Shown here: piece after piece, positions 7,388 through 16,945 of the stretch
Position numbering within the stretch: the first letter of the stretch is position 1
Layout: every line of letters begins with the position of its first letter
Assembly (NCBI RefSeq): GCF_900114455.1
Contig: NZ_FOTC01000005.1
Location: 62,001-126,000, forward strand
Source of the DNA: Halogranum rubrum
Lineage (GTDB): Archaea > Halobacteriota > Halobacteria > Halobacteriales > Haloferacaceae
DNA length: 64,000 nucleotides
Direction: 5' to 3'
The notes under the pieces: generated by a model
What the model was told of the DNA's origin: nothing
The model's input: the letters and a program-made list of their open reading frames with translations, nothing else
Databases searched by the model: none
Position numbers and translations under genes: made by a program

Positions 7388-9490
7388 TTACTCGGTCCGT
7401 TCGGCCTCGTTGTCCGTGTTATCTGTGTCGTCCTCGCCGTCTTCTGTTGCAGAGAGGCCGTCGTCGCCGCGGTCCAACGCGCGCGGTACGTCGTGGTGAC
7501 TGGAGTAGCCGTCGAACCAGCGAATCGTTCTGTCCAATCGGTCGACGACGTGGCTGGGTTCGCCCGAGCGCGAGAGTTCGTGTCCCTCTCGGGGGTAGCG
7601 GACGAGTCGCGTGTCGACGCCGAGTTTCTTCAAGAACAGATAGAACATCTCGCCGTTGTTGACGGGAACGCGGAAGTCGTCGTCCGCGTGCATCACGAGC
7701 GTCGGCGTCGTCACGTTCTCGACGTGCGCGACGGGCGACTGCTGCCAGAGGAACTCGCTCTCCTCCCACGGCGTCGTTCCGAAGTCCCACTCGACGAGTT
7801 TGAACGCGTCCGTCGACCCGTAGAACGACGAGAGGTCGTAGACGCCGCGTTGGGCGACGGCGCCGGTAAAGAAGTCGGTGTGGCCGACGAGCCATCCGGT
7901 CATGAACCCGCCGAAACTCCCGCCCGTGACGAAGGCGTCGTCGCCGTCGACGTAGTCGCGTTCGCAGACGAGTTCGACGCCCGCCATCACGTCGCGCATC
8001 GTCACGGCCCCCCAGTCTCGCTCGATGGCCATCGCGTGGGACTCGCCGTATCCGGTCGACCCACGCGGGTTCGACCAGAAGACGACGTACCCGCGCGCCG
8101 CGAGCGTCTGGAACTCGTGCCACATCGTGTCCGTCGTACTCCACATCGCGTGTGGACCGCCGTGAATCTCGACGGCGAGTGGGTACGTCTCCGTCTCCTC
8201 GAACTCCGGCGGCGTCAAGAGCCACCCCTGAATCTCGTGACCGTCCGACTCGAAGCGGAGTTCCTCCGGTTCCCCAATCGCCCGGTCGGCGAGATAGTCG
8301 GCGTTGAGGGTGGTCAGGCGAGTGGTGTCGTCATCGTCACCGTCGCCGCCATCACCGCCATCGCTCCCCTCGCGCGTGGTGAGAAACACGTCGCCCGGAT
8401 GGTCCCACTCGGAACGAACGACGGCGACGTTCTCCTCGGCGACGCTGAATCCGGTCGTGTGACCCGTCGTCGTCGCGTTCACCGGTGACTCGCTCCCGTC
8501 GCCGGCGACGGAGCGAACGACCACGTGGCCTTCGTCGGGGGTAGCGAAGAACACGCGCTCTTCGTCCGGGTCCCACGAGAACCCAACGTCGAGGTCGACC
8601 GTCCGGTCGAGGTCGGTCGTCAACAGTGTCGACTCTCCCGTCTCGCAGTCGTACAGTTCGAGGTCGGTCTGTCGCATCGACAGCCCTTCTTCGGGTGTTC
8701 GAGGGTAGACGACGCGACCGTCTTCGGTGGCGGCGAGCAACGCCCCCCAGCCAGTCGTCTGCGTGACGAGCGTCTCCGTCTCGGCGTCGGTGTCGAAGGA
8801 GAGCACGTCGATGACGGCGGAGTCGTCGAGTGGTTCCGTCCTGCTACTCGCGTAGTAGAGCGTCGTCTCGTCGCCCCACTCGACCGCGTAGTGGTCGTAC
8901 TCGGCGTCGGTGACGCGGGAGACGGTGTCGTCTGCGAGGTCGGCGAGGTAGACGTGACTCTGTGCACCGTCGGTGTACGTGGTCCCTCGCCGGTAGACGA
9001 GTCGGTCGATGACTCGGGGGTCCGGCGTCTCGCGTTCGTACTCGTCTCCGTCTTCCTCGCTACCGACGTCGCAGTCGAGACCCGCCTCGCGTTCTGTCGC
9101 CGTCGTCGACTGGACGAACGCGAGTCGTGTCCCGTCGGGACTCCAGACCGCACCGACGACGCCGCCGGGGACGTCTGTCACCTGTCGTGCCTCGCCCCCG
9201 TCGGTCGGCAGCACCCACAACTGCGGTCGGTCGTCGTCGGCCCCGCGGGTGCTGACGAACGCGAGTCGGTCGCCGCTCGGACTCCATCGTGGCTGGCTGT
9301 CGACGCCCTCGCTGACGGTGAACTGTCGTGGGTCGTCACCGCCGACAGAAACGACGTAGACCGTCGCTTCGTACTGCTCGTCGCCGTCGGGAACCGACCG
9401 GACGAAGGCGACTCTCTCACCGTCCGGAGCGAGTTGTGGGTCGCTGGGCTTGGCGAAATCGTAGTAGTCTGCCGTGGTAACGGGGTGCAT
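7388..9490 (-). CDS. S9-family serine peptidase (acylaminoacyl-peptidase-like)
   Basis: 700 residues. Residues 1-390 are beta-propeller WD-like repeats (SPDGTRLAF, SPSGDRLAF). The C-terminal alpha/beta hydrolase carries the triad: Ser525 in GGSFGG, Asp605 in HADDDFRVP and His637 in EGHELS. No signal peptide is seen, so a cytosolic oligopeptidase is likely. The tail after residue 660 and a loop near 376-388 are Asp/Gly-rich, common in haloarchaeal proteins. A TATA-like sequence lies about 25 bp upstream. Monocistronic. Confidence 0.92.
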   Translation of the reverse strand: MHPVTTADYYDFAKPSDPQLAPDGERVAFVRSVPDGDEQYEATVYVVSVGGDDPRQFTVSEGVDSQPRWSPSGDRLAFVSTRGADDDRPQLWVLPTDGGEARQVTDVPGGVVGAVWSPDGTRLAFVQSTTATEREAGLDCDVGSEEDGDEYERETPDPRVIDRLVYRRGTTYTDGAQSHVYLADLADDTVSRVTDAEYDHYAVEWGDETTLYYASSRTEPLDDSAVIDVLSFDTDAETETLVTQTTGWGALLAATEDGRVVYPRTPEEGLSMRQTDLELYDCETGESTLLTTDLDRTVDLDVGFSWDPDEERVFFATPDEGHVVVRSVAGDGSESPVNATTTGHTTGFSVAEENVAVVRSEWDHPGDVFLTTREGSDGGDGGDGDDDDTTRLTTLNADYLADRAIGEPEELRFESDGHEIQGWLLTPPEFEETETYPLAVEIHGGPHAMWSTTDTMWHEFQTLAARGYVVFWSNPRGSTGYGESHAMAIERDWGAVTMRDVMAGVELVCERDYVDGDDAFVTGGSFGGFMTGWLVGHTDFFTGAVAQRGVYDLSSFYGSTDAFKLVEWDFGTTPWEESEFLWQQSPVAHVENVTTPTLVMHADDDFRVPVNNGEMFYLFLKKLGVDTRLVRYPREGHELSRSGEPSHVVDRLDRTIRWFDGYSSHHDVPRALDRGDDGLSATEDGEDDTDNTDNEAERTE

Positions 9491-9833
9491 GACACGCCTC
9501 TCGGGCGTGAGTCGAATAGTCTTCGGAAAGCGGAAGCGTCCGGCGAGGCAGTCGAACCCCTCTATTTCCGGTCGAAATCGACAGACTGCGCCGCGGTATA
9601 CGGTACGAGAGTGGGAACGAAGCGAACCGCTGATAGCTCCATAGAGAACTGTTCACATTGGGTCCGAACGTCCCGAAGACACCATCAGAAAGGATAGCTC
9701 CCTGAAGATTTCTCGACGTATAGTGTGCAAACAAGGTCAAAGTTGCTCGATAAGTGAATATCGTCAAGGAATCGGCTAGCGCGTCTCGAAAAGCATGGAC
9801 AAGCATAAGTACTGACTATCAGTATATAGAGGC
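9491..9833. other. 343-bp divergent promoter region, peptidase / TRAP operon
   Basis: No gene is supported. The stretch is clearly more AT-rich toward the TRAP side. GATAGCTCC occurs twice as a direct repeat (9632-9640 and 9693-9701), which could be a regulator site. CATAAGT (9803-9809) is a TATA-like box 25-31 bp before the binding-protein ATG. The peptidase promoter lies at the left end. Confidence 0.5.
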
Positions 9834-10961
9834 ATGGATAAAGATATCAACCGTCGTGAGTTTATCGCAGCGGCAGGTCTCACAGGTGTCGTCGGATTGG
9901 CTGGCTGTGCCAGTGGCGGCGACGGTGGAGACGGTGGCGATGGTGGCGACGGTGGAGACGGCGGCAGTGAGATGACGGATACCGAAACCAGTGGCGGTGA
10001 CGGTGGCGACGGCGGCAGCGGTGGAAACAACCAGCTGACGTGGCACGCCGGCGGAACCGGCGGCACGTACTACCCGCTGTCGAACCAGTTCAAGAGCATC
10101 GTCGAGGCCAACACCGACTACACGCTGCAGGTGCAGTCGACGGGAGCCAGCGTCGAGAACGCTGGCAGTCTCGGCAACGGTAGCGCCGACTTCGCGCTCC
10201 TCCAGAACGACGTCGCCTACTTCGCGGTCAACGGCGAGGGTATCGAAGCGTTCCAAGGGAACGCCATCCCGAACATCAAAGGTGTCGCGACGCTCTACCC
10301 GGAGACCATCCACGTGGTGACGCCCGCGAACTCCGACATCCAGTCGGTCGAAGACCTCAGCGGCGCGGTCATCAACACCGGTGACCTCGGCAGTGGGACG
10401 CAGGTCGACGCACGCCAGATTCTGCAGGCAGTCGGCATCGAAGACTACACCGAGCAGAACACCGACTTCTCGCAGGCCGCAGAGCAGATTCAGAACGGCG
10501 ACGTCGACGCGGCGTTCGTCGTCGGCGGATGGCCGGTCGGTGCCATCGAAGACCTCGCGAACAACAGCAACATCCGTATCGTCGAAATCTCCGGCGACGC
10601 ACGCCAGCAGGTCAAAGAGGCAGGGTCGTACTTCGCCGACGACGAGATTCCGGCGGGCACCTACAGCGGTATCGACGAACCGGTCCAGACCGTCGCCGTG
10701 CAGGCGATGATTGCGACGAACGAAGAGCAGTCCGAAGAGGTCGTCCAGTCGGTCACCGAGGCCATCTTCGAGAACACGGACGAACTCAACATCAAGCAGG
10801 ACTTCATCAACGCCGAGAGCGCCCAAGACGGGATGTCCATCGAACTCCACCCCGGCGCACAAGCGTACTTCGACTCCGCCGGAATGGGCGGCAGTAGCGG
10901 CAACGAGTCCACGGGTAACGAGACGATGGGTAACGAGACGACCGGCAACGAGTCGAGCTAA
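9834..10961 (+). CDS. TAXI-type TRAP transporter substrate-binding lipoprotein
   Basis: 375 residues. Tat motif NRREFI (6-11) and lipobox LAGC (Cys25) predict export and lipid anchoring. A Gly/Asp-rich linker (about 28-65, built from GDGGDGG repeats) separates the anchor from the binding domain. GTGGTYYPLSNQF and TGASVENAGSLGNGSADFA match the TAXI family. The tail has repeats of the type GNET. Known: TAXI proteins capture organic acids such as glutamate or other carboxylates for TRAP permeases. First gene of a three-gene operon. Confidence 0.93.
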   Translation: MDKDINRREFIAAAGLTGVVGLAGCASGGDGGDGGDGGDGGDGGSEMTDTETSGGDGGDGGSGGNNQLTWHAGGTGGTYYPLSNQFKSIVEANTDYTLQVQSTGASVENAGSLGNGSADFALLQNDVAYFAVNGEGIEAFQGNAIPNIKGVATLYPETIHVVTPANSDIQSVEDLSGAVINTGDLGSGTQVDARQILQAVGIEDYTEQNTDFSQAAEQIQNGDVDAAFVVGGWPVGAIEDLANNSNIRIVEISGDARQQVKEAGSYFADDEIPAGTYSGIDEPVQTVAVQAMIATNEEQSEEVVQSVTEAIFENTDELNIKQDFINAESAQDGMSIELHPGAQAYFDSAGMGGSSGNESTGNETMGNETTGNESS

Positions 10962-11048
10962 CGCGACTCGGACAGTCGCCTCTCGACTCGCCGTTCACTG
11001 ACCTGTACAGATGCACTTTCGACCAACCACCTGTTTCCTGTGCTGCCC

Positions 11049-11552
11049 ATGAGCGACGCATTCAGCCGACGGACAGCGAGCGTCGTGTTCGCGTCGGTAC
11101 TCGTTCTCGCAGCAGTGCTCGCCGGCGGAGCGGCAGCGATGTCGCCCGAGCGGGCGCTCGTCGTCGAGGACGCCGACACCGGCGAGCGACTCCTCGTCGA
11201 ACCGATCGAGAACGGAACCACGGTGACACTCGCGTACAACCACAGCGTCGAGGGAAGTCCCGTCCGAGACGTCTACGCCGTTCACGGCGACCGACTCGTG
11301 ATGACGCGCATGGAGTTCGCGTCGTACGGCTGGGGGTTCCCGGCGCAGGCGAACGTCACCCGAGTCAACGGCACGTTCGTCTCGCACCCGGACGACGTTC
11401 GACTCACCGAACTGTACGTCTCGCCGGGCTACGTCGCTGGACACGAACTCTACGTCGGCGAGAAGACGTACGACCTCGTCGAGCGCTCGAACGGTGAAGC
11501 CGTTCGAATTCACATCGAACACCGCAGTATACTACAACGCATGATGCCATGA
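11049..11552 (+). CDS. DUF1850 protein of the TRAP operon
   Basis: 167 residues. An N-terminal hydrophobic segment (about 11-33, ending near GGAAAM) looks like a signal or anchor. The rest is an extracellular beta-rich domain with YNHSVEGSPVRDVY, characteristic of DUF1850. ATG 11049 is preferred to a GTG three codons earlier. It lies 87 bp after the binding protein and overlaps the permease start by 4 bp. Known: DUF1850 genes accompany TAXI TRAP permeases; their biochemical role is not known to me. Confidence 0.82.
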   Translation: MSDAFSRRTASVVFASVLVLAAVLAGGAAAMSPERALVVEDADTGERLLVEPIENGTTVTLAYNHSVEGSPVRDVYAVHGDRLVMTRMEFASYGWGFPAQANVTRVNGTFVSHPDDVRLTELYVSPGYVAGHELYVGEKTYDLVERSNGEAVRIHIEHRSILQRMMP

Positions 11553-14260
11553 CCACCGACGACCAACCACCGGAAGACGAAGAACTCTCCCAAGAGGAGC
11601 AACAGGAACTCATCGACGAACTAGAGCGGAAACGGAGCCTCCGCGGTGTCGCCGCCGTCGTCGTCGCAGTCGTCGGGATTCTCTTCTCGGCGTTCCAGAT
11701 GTGGCTCGCTGCACGCGGGTTCATCTTCGAGGTGACGCTGCCCGTCGTCGGGACGTTCCGTCTCGCCGCACTCCAACCGCTGCAGATTCGCGCGATTCAC
11801 GTCGTCTTCGCGCTCATCCTCGCGTTCATGCTCTATCCGGCGACGTCGAGCGACGGTTTCTTCTCGCGACGACTCTCGCCGGTCGTCCCGAACCTCGACA
11901 GCCGTTTCGGCGCCTCGCACCCGATGACGCGAGCGGCGACGCGCGTCCGCTCGGGGGTTCGCTGGGTCGTCGCCGACCCGCACCGCCGGCGAGTGACGCC
12001 CGTCGACATCCTCTTCGCGCTGCTGTCGATGCTGACGGCGGCGTACATGATAACCGACTACGACGAGATTCAACGGATGCGTGCGCTCGGTCTCGGGTCA
12101 GGTCGCACCATCGCCGAAATCTATCCCTTCCTCGCCCCCGTCGTCGACGTCGTCTCGGCGCTCGGCATCCCGCTCGACCAGACGTCGTACGCGACGGTGC
12201 TGGGTGCAATCGGCGTCCTCCTCGTGCTCGAAGCCACGCGGCGGACACTCGGAACGCTGCTCATGAGCATCGTCTCGGTGTTCATCCTCTATGCGCGCTA
12301 CGCGAGTAACATCCCGCAGGACCTGCCGTATCTCGGCATCCTGTCGACGCCGTCGGCGTCGTGGGACTCCGTCATCCAGAACCTCTGGTACAACACCGCC
12401 AACGGTGTCTTCGGCGTTCCCGTCGAAGTGAGCGTCCGGTACATCTACATCTTCGTCCTCTTCGGAGCGTTCCTGGAGATGAGCGGTGCCGGGCAGTGGT
12501 TCATCGACCTCGCGTACTCGATGACCGGGTCGCGGAAAGGCGGCCCAGCGAAGGCGAGTATCCTCTCGTCGGGGTTCATGGGGACCATCAGCGGTTCCTC
12601 GATTGCGAACACCGTCACCACCGGTGCGTTCACCATCCCACTGATGAAACGCTCGGGCTACCGTCCCGAGTTCGCCGGGGGTGTGGAAGCCTCCGCCTCC
12701 TCCGGGGGACAGATTCTCCCACCAGTGATGGGAGCGGCGGCGTTCCTCATCGTCGAGTTCGTGGGTGTCTCCTACGACACCGTCATCATCGCGGCGGTGA
12801 TTCCCGCCATCGTGTTCTTCTTCGGCGTCTGGGTGATGGTCCACCTCGAAGCGTCACGCGCGGGTATCGGTGGCGTCGACCCATCCGAACTCATCAGCAT
12901 CACGAAACACCTGCGTAGCGGGTGGTTCTACCTCGCACCCATCGGACTGCTGCTCGTCTACCTCATCGGTATCCGATACTCGGTGTCGCGCTCGGCGTGG
13001 TACACCATCGTCGCCATCGTCGCGCTCATCGCACTCGTCGCCGCCTACAACGAACAGAACCGTCTCCCGCTGTTGGGCACTATCGGTGCGCTGTTCGCGC
13101 TCGAAGCAGTAGCGAACTTCCTCACTGGCGCAGGACTCGTCGGCGCGATAACCGGCGCTGGTACCGGTGGCGTCTCGGCCCGTGCCGCGCTCGACGCCGC
13201 GGCCGGCCAACTCGGTATCATCATCATCCTCGTGAGTGCGGCGTTCCTCGTCGCACGGCCACGCCTTCCGGCACCGCTCTTGGAGTACGACGGTGCCGTC
13301 GACACCGCCGCCGAGACGACGGCCGACGCGTTCGGCCGCCAGTCGCTCGCCAGCAACAACGCTTACCGCTTCGGGACGTTCGTCCTGAAGGCGATGGAGT
13401 CCGGTGCGCGGACCGCGACAGTGGTCGTCATCGCCGTCGCCGCCGCGGGCGTCATCCCCGGCGTCATCAGCGTCTCCGGTCTCGGACCGAACCTCGTCGC
13501 ACTCATCGAGGCCGTCTCCGGTGGGTCGCTCATCTTACTGCTCCTCATCACCGCCATCTCCTCTATCATCCTCGGGATGGGGATGCCGACGACGGTGACG
13601 TACATCATCCTCGTCGCACTCCTCGGCGGCGCAATCGCGGAGCTCGCAAACATCCCGCTGTTGGCGGCGCACCTGTTCATCCTCTACTTCGGTGTCATCG
13701 CCGACATCACGCCACCGGTGGCCGTGGCGGCCTACGCCGCGTCCGGGGTGGCGAAGTCCGACCCGTTCAAGACGGGTATCGAGGCGTTCTCGCTCTCGCT
13801 CAACAAGGCAATCGTCCCGTTCGCCTTCGTGTTCTCGCCCGGCATCCTGCTCATCCGCGGTGAGAGCACCGAGAACTACCACATCCTCACGTTCGCCGAC
13901 GTGGCCGACTTAGGCTACTTCATCCCGGAGGTGGTCGTCCCCATCGTCGGGTTGTTCCTCGGCGTCCTCGCACTCGGGCCGACCATCATCGGCTACTTCT
14001 ACTCGCCGGTGAGCGGTGTCGAACGCGCCCTGTTCGCCGTCTCGTCGATTCTGCTCATGGCGCCGCAGATGCTTCTCGACCCGGTGTTCACGTTGTTCCC
14101 AGGTATCGGCGCGACCGCCGGCGTGCTGACACTCGACCTCGCACTGCGCGTCGTCGGTGGACTCCTGTTCGGCGCACTGACGTTCAAGAACCGCGAGAGC
14201 AGCAAGCGCGGCGAGCAACCGAGTTCGGTCGGCACTGGCTCGGAGTCGCCCGCAGAATAG
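11549..14260 (+). CDS. Fused TRAP transporter permease (small and large subunits)
   Basis: 903 residues with about 16 or more hydrophobic segments. The N-terminal part corresponds to the 4-helix DctQ-type subunit and the remainder to the 12-helix DctM-type subunit. SGSSIANTVTTGAFTIPLM and GMGMPTTVTYI are large-subunit signatures, and DITPPVAVAAYAASG is another. The fusion is usual for TAXI systems. Sodium-coupled uptake of a carboxylate is inferred from the family. Overlaps the DUF1850 gene by ATGA. Confidence 0.94.
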   Translation: MTTDDQPPEDEELSQEEQQELIDELERKRSLRGVAAVVVAVVGILFSAFQMWLAARGFIFEVTLPVVGTFRLAALQPLQIRAIHVVFALILAFMLYPATSSDGFFSRRLSPVVPNLDSRFGASHPMTRAATRVRSGVRWVVADPHRRRVTPVDILFALLSMLTAAYMITDYDEIQRMRALGLGSGRTIAEIYPFLAPVVDVVSALGIPLDQTSYATVLGAIGVLLVLEATRRTLGTLLMSIVSVFILYARYASNIPQDLPYLGILSTPSASWDSVIQNLWYNTANGVFGVPVEVSVRYIYIFVLFGAFLEMSGAGQWFIDLAYSMTGSRKGGPAKASILSSGFMGTISGSSIANTVTTGAFTIPLMKRSGYRPEFAGGVEASASSGGQILPPVMGAAAFLIVEFVGVSYDTVIIAAVIPAIVFFFGVWVMVHLEASRAGIGGVDPSELISITKHLRSGWFYLAPIGLLLVYLIGIRYSVSRSAWYTIVAIVALIALVAAYNEQNRLPLLGTIGALFALEAVANFLTGAGLVGAITGAGTGGVSARAALDAAAGQLGIIIILVSAAFLVARPRLPAPLLEYDGAVDTAAETTADAFGRQSLASNNAYRFGTFVLKAMESGARTATVVVIAVAAAGVIPGVISVSGLGPNLVALIEAVSGGSLILLLLITAISSIILGMGMPTTVTYIILVALLGGAIAELANIPLLAAHLFILYFGVIADITPPVAVAAYAASGVAKSDPFKTGIEAFSLSLNKAIVPFAFVFSPGILLIRGESTENYHILTFADVADLGYFIPEVVVPIVGLFLGVLALGPTIIGYFYSPVSGVERALFAVSSILLMAPQMLLDPVFTLFPGIGATAGVLTLDLALRVVGGLLFGALTFKNRESSKRGEQPSSVGTGSESPAE

Positions 14261-14265
14261 TCACT

Positions 14266-14305
14266 TCCTTTTCACTCGATTCACTCGATTTTTACTCGAT
14301 TTCGA
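14266..14305. repeat. T-rich short tandem repeat between convergent genes
   Basis: Three imperfect copies of a TTCACTCGAT-like unit run through the 31-bp gap between the TRAP permease stop and the YigZ stop and into the YigZ C-terminus. T-runs on the plus strand could also end permease transcripts. Confidence 0.5.
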
Positions 14306-14921
14306 CGCGGCCGCTGGTCGCACTTCTGAGTCGGTCGCGTAACGCCTCGGCCTCGTCGAGCGGCACTCGCACCTCGAAGCGCACGTCGGACTCGTAGGCG
14401 GCGTCGAACTCGACGCCGGTGCTCTCCAGAATGCCGCGCACCGTGCCGGAGTCGTCGTACTCGGCGACCACGCCGAACCGCTCGTGCGGTACCTCCTCGA
14501 CGACGCCCGCCGCCTCGACTGCCTCTTTCACCGCTCGACTGTAGGCTCTCGCCAACCCGCCGACGCCGAGGTTCGTCCCGCCGTAGTAGCGCGTGACGAC
14601 GACGACGACGTTGCGAATGTCCTGTTGGACGAGCACGTTCAGCGCGGGTTTACCGGAGGAGCCAGTCGGTTCGCCGTCGTCGCTCTGGTACTCTCGGAGC
14701 ATCACGTCGCCGGGCGCGCGCTTACTCGACGCTTCTCCGGCGGGGACGCGATAGGCGGGGACGTTGTGCGTCGCGTCGGGGTGAAGTGCGCGAATCTCGT
14801 CGACGAACGCCTCCGCCTCCGCGACGGTGTCGGCGGGGGCGACGTAGCCGATGAACTCCGAGCCTTGCACCTCGAACGATGCCTCGGCGCGGTCGGCGAC
14901 GGTGCGGTAGGCCTCTGTCAT
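14292..14921 (-). CDS. YigZ/IMPACT-family protein
   Basis: 209 residues from ATG 14921. The UPF0029 N-terminal domain is recognised by SEFIGY, THNVPAYRV, SDDGEPTGSSGKP and VTRYYGGTNLGVGGL, and a C-terminal ferredoxin-like domain follows from about residue 130. Full family length. Known relatives include E. coli YigZ and eukaryotic IMPACT, linked to translation control; the archaeal role is not established. Monocistronic, and convergent with the TRAP operon. Confidence 0.9.
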   Translation of the reverse strand: MTEAYRTVADRAEASFEVQGSEFIGYVAPADTVAEAEAFVDEIRALHPDATHNVPAYRVPAGEASSKRAPGDVMLREYQSDDGEPTGSSGKPALNVLVQQDIRNVVVVVTRYYGGTNLGVGGLARAYSRAVKEAVEAAGVVEEVPHERFGVVAEYDDSGTVRGILESTGVEFDAAYESDVRFEVRVPLDEAEALRDRLRSATSGRVEIE

Positions 14922-14979
14922 GTCACTGACTGGCCCGGGAGACGGCAAAAGAATTCGCACACTCGGACGGCAGACGTAG

Positions 14980-15771
14980 CTACTCCGTCGCCGTTTCCAC
15001 AGGTAGACTGCGGACGTAGCCCACGACAGCGACGAGACCAGCGGCGACGAGTGAGACGACGCCGAGCGCCGACGCGACGAGACCGAAGAGAAGGCCGTCG
15101 GGGAAGTTGAAGTCGTCGACGTGGAGGTTCACCCAGACGGCGTAGGTGGTTCCCTGCTTCTCGACGAGCGGTGCGTCGGGTACTGGCTCGTCGGACCACA
15201 GGCGATAGCCGAACTCACCGTGTTCGGTCGCGTTCCGAATCGCGTCGAACGTGGCCTGTTCGGCCGGGGGGAGTGACTCGTAGGACACCGAGAGGTCACG
15301 GCGGACGACGTCGGCGATGACCGAGTCGTTCGCACGAGTCGTCCGGACGACAGTCGTCTCAGCCTCAGTCGAGAGACGGAGGTCGTACACGCCGTCGCGG
15401 GTGCTGTCGTTCGTGACGAACGGATACTCGTCGTCAATGGCGGCGAGGTCGGCACGAACCGAGTCGTTCCGCGTGGTCGCTCGTCCCGTGTCGACGGCGT
15501 CGGCGAGGACACGGCGAGTCGCGTTGGGCGCGTCGTAGTCGGTGGCGACGTGGCGGTACCGCAGGGAGTCCGCACGGAAGGTGACACGACTGGCGTAGCG
15601 GTCAGCGAGGAACGTGTCGTTCGAGGCGTCGACTGGGGTCGCTACGTAACCAGACGACGACCGATAGCGGTCCGGGCCGGTGACGTCGTCGAGAGCGAAG
15701 ACGTAACCGACGCTGGGTGTGAGGAGGACGCCGACGACGAGGAGGGCGAGGGCGGTTCGTCGATAGTTCAC
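14980..15771 (-). CDS. Surface protein anchored by two membrane helices
   Basis: 263 residues, GTG start. A hydrophobic N-terminus (about 6-27), an extracellular middle of about 190 residues with several potential N-glycosylation sequons (NDT, NAT, NDS) and a C-terminal helix near 228-250. No cysteines or catalytic motif are visible. The pattern fits a haloarchaeal surface membrane protein of unknown function. It lies between the YigZ gene and another membrane protein with short gaps. Confidence 0.72.
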   Translation of the reverse strand: MNYRRTALALLVVGVLLTPSVGYVFALDDVTGPDRYRSSSGYVATPVDASNDTFLADRYASRVTFRADSLRYRHVATDYDAPNATRRVLADAVDTGRATTRNDSVRADLAAIDDEYPFVTNDSTRDGVYDLRLSTEAETTVVRTTRANDSVIADVVRRDLSVSYESLPPAEQATFDAIRNATEHGEFGYRLWSDEPVPDAPLVEKQGTTYAVWVNLHVDDFNFPDGLLFGLVASALGVVSLVAAGLVAVVGYVRSLPVETATE

Positions 15772-15825
15772 AGTGAGCGAGAAGAGCGTCCGTGGTAAGT
15801 GTTTTCTCCGTCGCTCAGCGGTCGG

Positions 15826-16269
15826 TCACTCCGTGCCGTAGCCGCCGGCCAAGAGACCGAGGAGCGACCCCGCGCCGACGAGTTCGACGACGATGGAGAA
15901 GAACGCCACCGGGTCGTCGACGAAGTGCTCGACGACGAGCGAGAGCGGTGATTCGTGGGTGTGACCGCCGGGGACCGTGCCGCCGTGGTCACCGAGATGC
16001 CACCAGACGTAGCCCACGACGTAGCCGAGTAAGATGACGACGCCGAGTGCGAGGAGTGGGCGAACCGCTCGGTCGAAGTAGAGGCCCGCGAGGACGACGA
16101 GGAGCAAGAGTGCCGAGGGGACGAACAGGTAGCCGCGTGGGTCGTAGAACTCCCAGAGCGGGAGGTACACGACGAGCATGGGGACGCCCATCCAGAGGTG
16201 GACGAGAGCAGAGACGAGCGTCCCTTGCACGCCGAGGAAGTGCAGTACCGATTCGGTCGTCTCGTTCAT
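15826..16269 (-). CDS. Multi-pass membrane protein
   Basis: 147 residues with four hydrophobic segments (about 15-35, 45-65, 68-90 and 115-140). A loop with HLGDHGGTVPGGHTHES is His-rich and could bind metal, but this is only suggested by composition. I recognise no family. Same strand as the upstream ACT-domain gene and the downstream surface protein. Confidence 0.7.
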   Translation of the reverse strand: MNETTESVLHFLGVQGTLVSALVHLWMGVPMLVVYLPLWEFYDPRGYLFVPSALLLLVVLAGLYFDRAVRPLLALGVVILLGYVVGYVWWHLGDHGGTVPGGHTHESPLSLVVEHFVDDPVAFFSIVVELVGAGSLLGLLAGGYGTE

Positions 16270-16346
16270 ACGTGCGCTGGAGGGTGGAAGGACAAGAGCG
16301 TGTCTATCTGTCGAAATCGAGTGGTACGCGCCTCGAAAGCGGAGCC

Positions 16347-16847
16347 TCAGAACTCGACCTTACGGACGAACGGGAGGTTGCGAATCTCGACGAGCAGGTC
16401 GCCGGGAATCGGGTCGTCGGTGACGACGTAGAGTTTCGGGTCGTCGGTGAACTCGGGGTCTTCGCTGATGGTCTGGCGGATGCTGATGCCCGCGTCGGCG
16501 AGCATCGTCGTCACCTTCGCGACGATACCCGGTTCGTCGGCGTCCTCGACTTCGACGGTGAGGACGGTCAAGTCGAGAACAGGAGCCAAATCCATCAGAC
16601 TCGGAATCGACGAGATGTTCTGGAAGATGCGCTTCAGTTCCGGGTCGGCGAGGATGGCGTTCGTCGTCGAGTCGACGACGCGGCGGTCGACACCTATCTC
16701 GCGGGCGATGCCGGTGTTCGGAATCTCGATGCCGCCGGAGACGACACGACCCTCGTCGTTGACGGAGAACCCACGTTCGAGGAGGAGGCGAATCACGGCC
16801 TGTTGGCTCGGACTCCCCTCGAACTTACCCATGATTTCGTCGAACAT
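16347..16847 (-). CDS. HTH plus ACT-domain amino-acid-responsive regulator (COG2061-type)
   Basis: 166 residues. The N-terminal half (about 13-70) contains a helix-turn-helix-like segment around IPNTGIAREIGVDRRVV. The C-terminal half (about 93-166) is an ACT domain with VEDADEPGIVAKVTTMLADAG. Known: COG2061 proteins are predicted allosteric regulators of homoserine dehydrogenase and often lie beside hom. Here no hom gene is adjacent, though metX, metY and aspartate kinase are in the same window. I infer sensing of threonine, methionine or a related amino acid. Confidence 0.82.
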   Translation of the reverse strand: MFDEIMGKFEGSPSQQAVIRLLLERGFSVNDEGRVVSGGIEIPNTGIAREIGVDRRVVDSTTNAILADPELKRIFQNISSIPSLMDLAPVLDLTVLTVEVEDADEPGIVAKVTTMLADAGISIRQTISEDPEFTDDPKLYVVTDDPIPGDLLVEIRNLPFVRKVEF

Positions 16848-16945
16848 CCTTTCCGTGAAGGTTGGCCAGTGGGTGCTTTAATCGTGCGGGTGTTGGTCCA
16901 CGGCGACCACCCACACTTTTCGTCTCCTCTCTCTTTCTCCCGGCC

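Noticed and set aside
9900-10025. Repetitive GGTGGCGAC-type DNA as a possible noncoding repeat
   Set aside because: It is in frame in the lipoprotein linker and encodes the Gly/Asp spacer common in haloarchaeal binding proteins.
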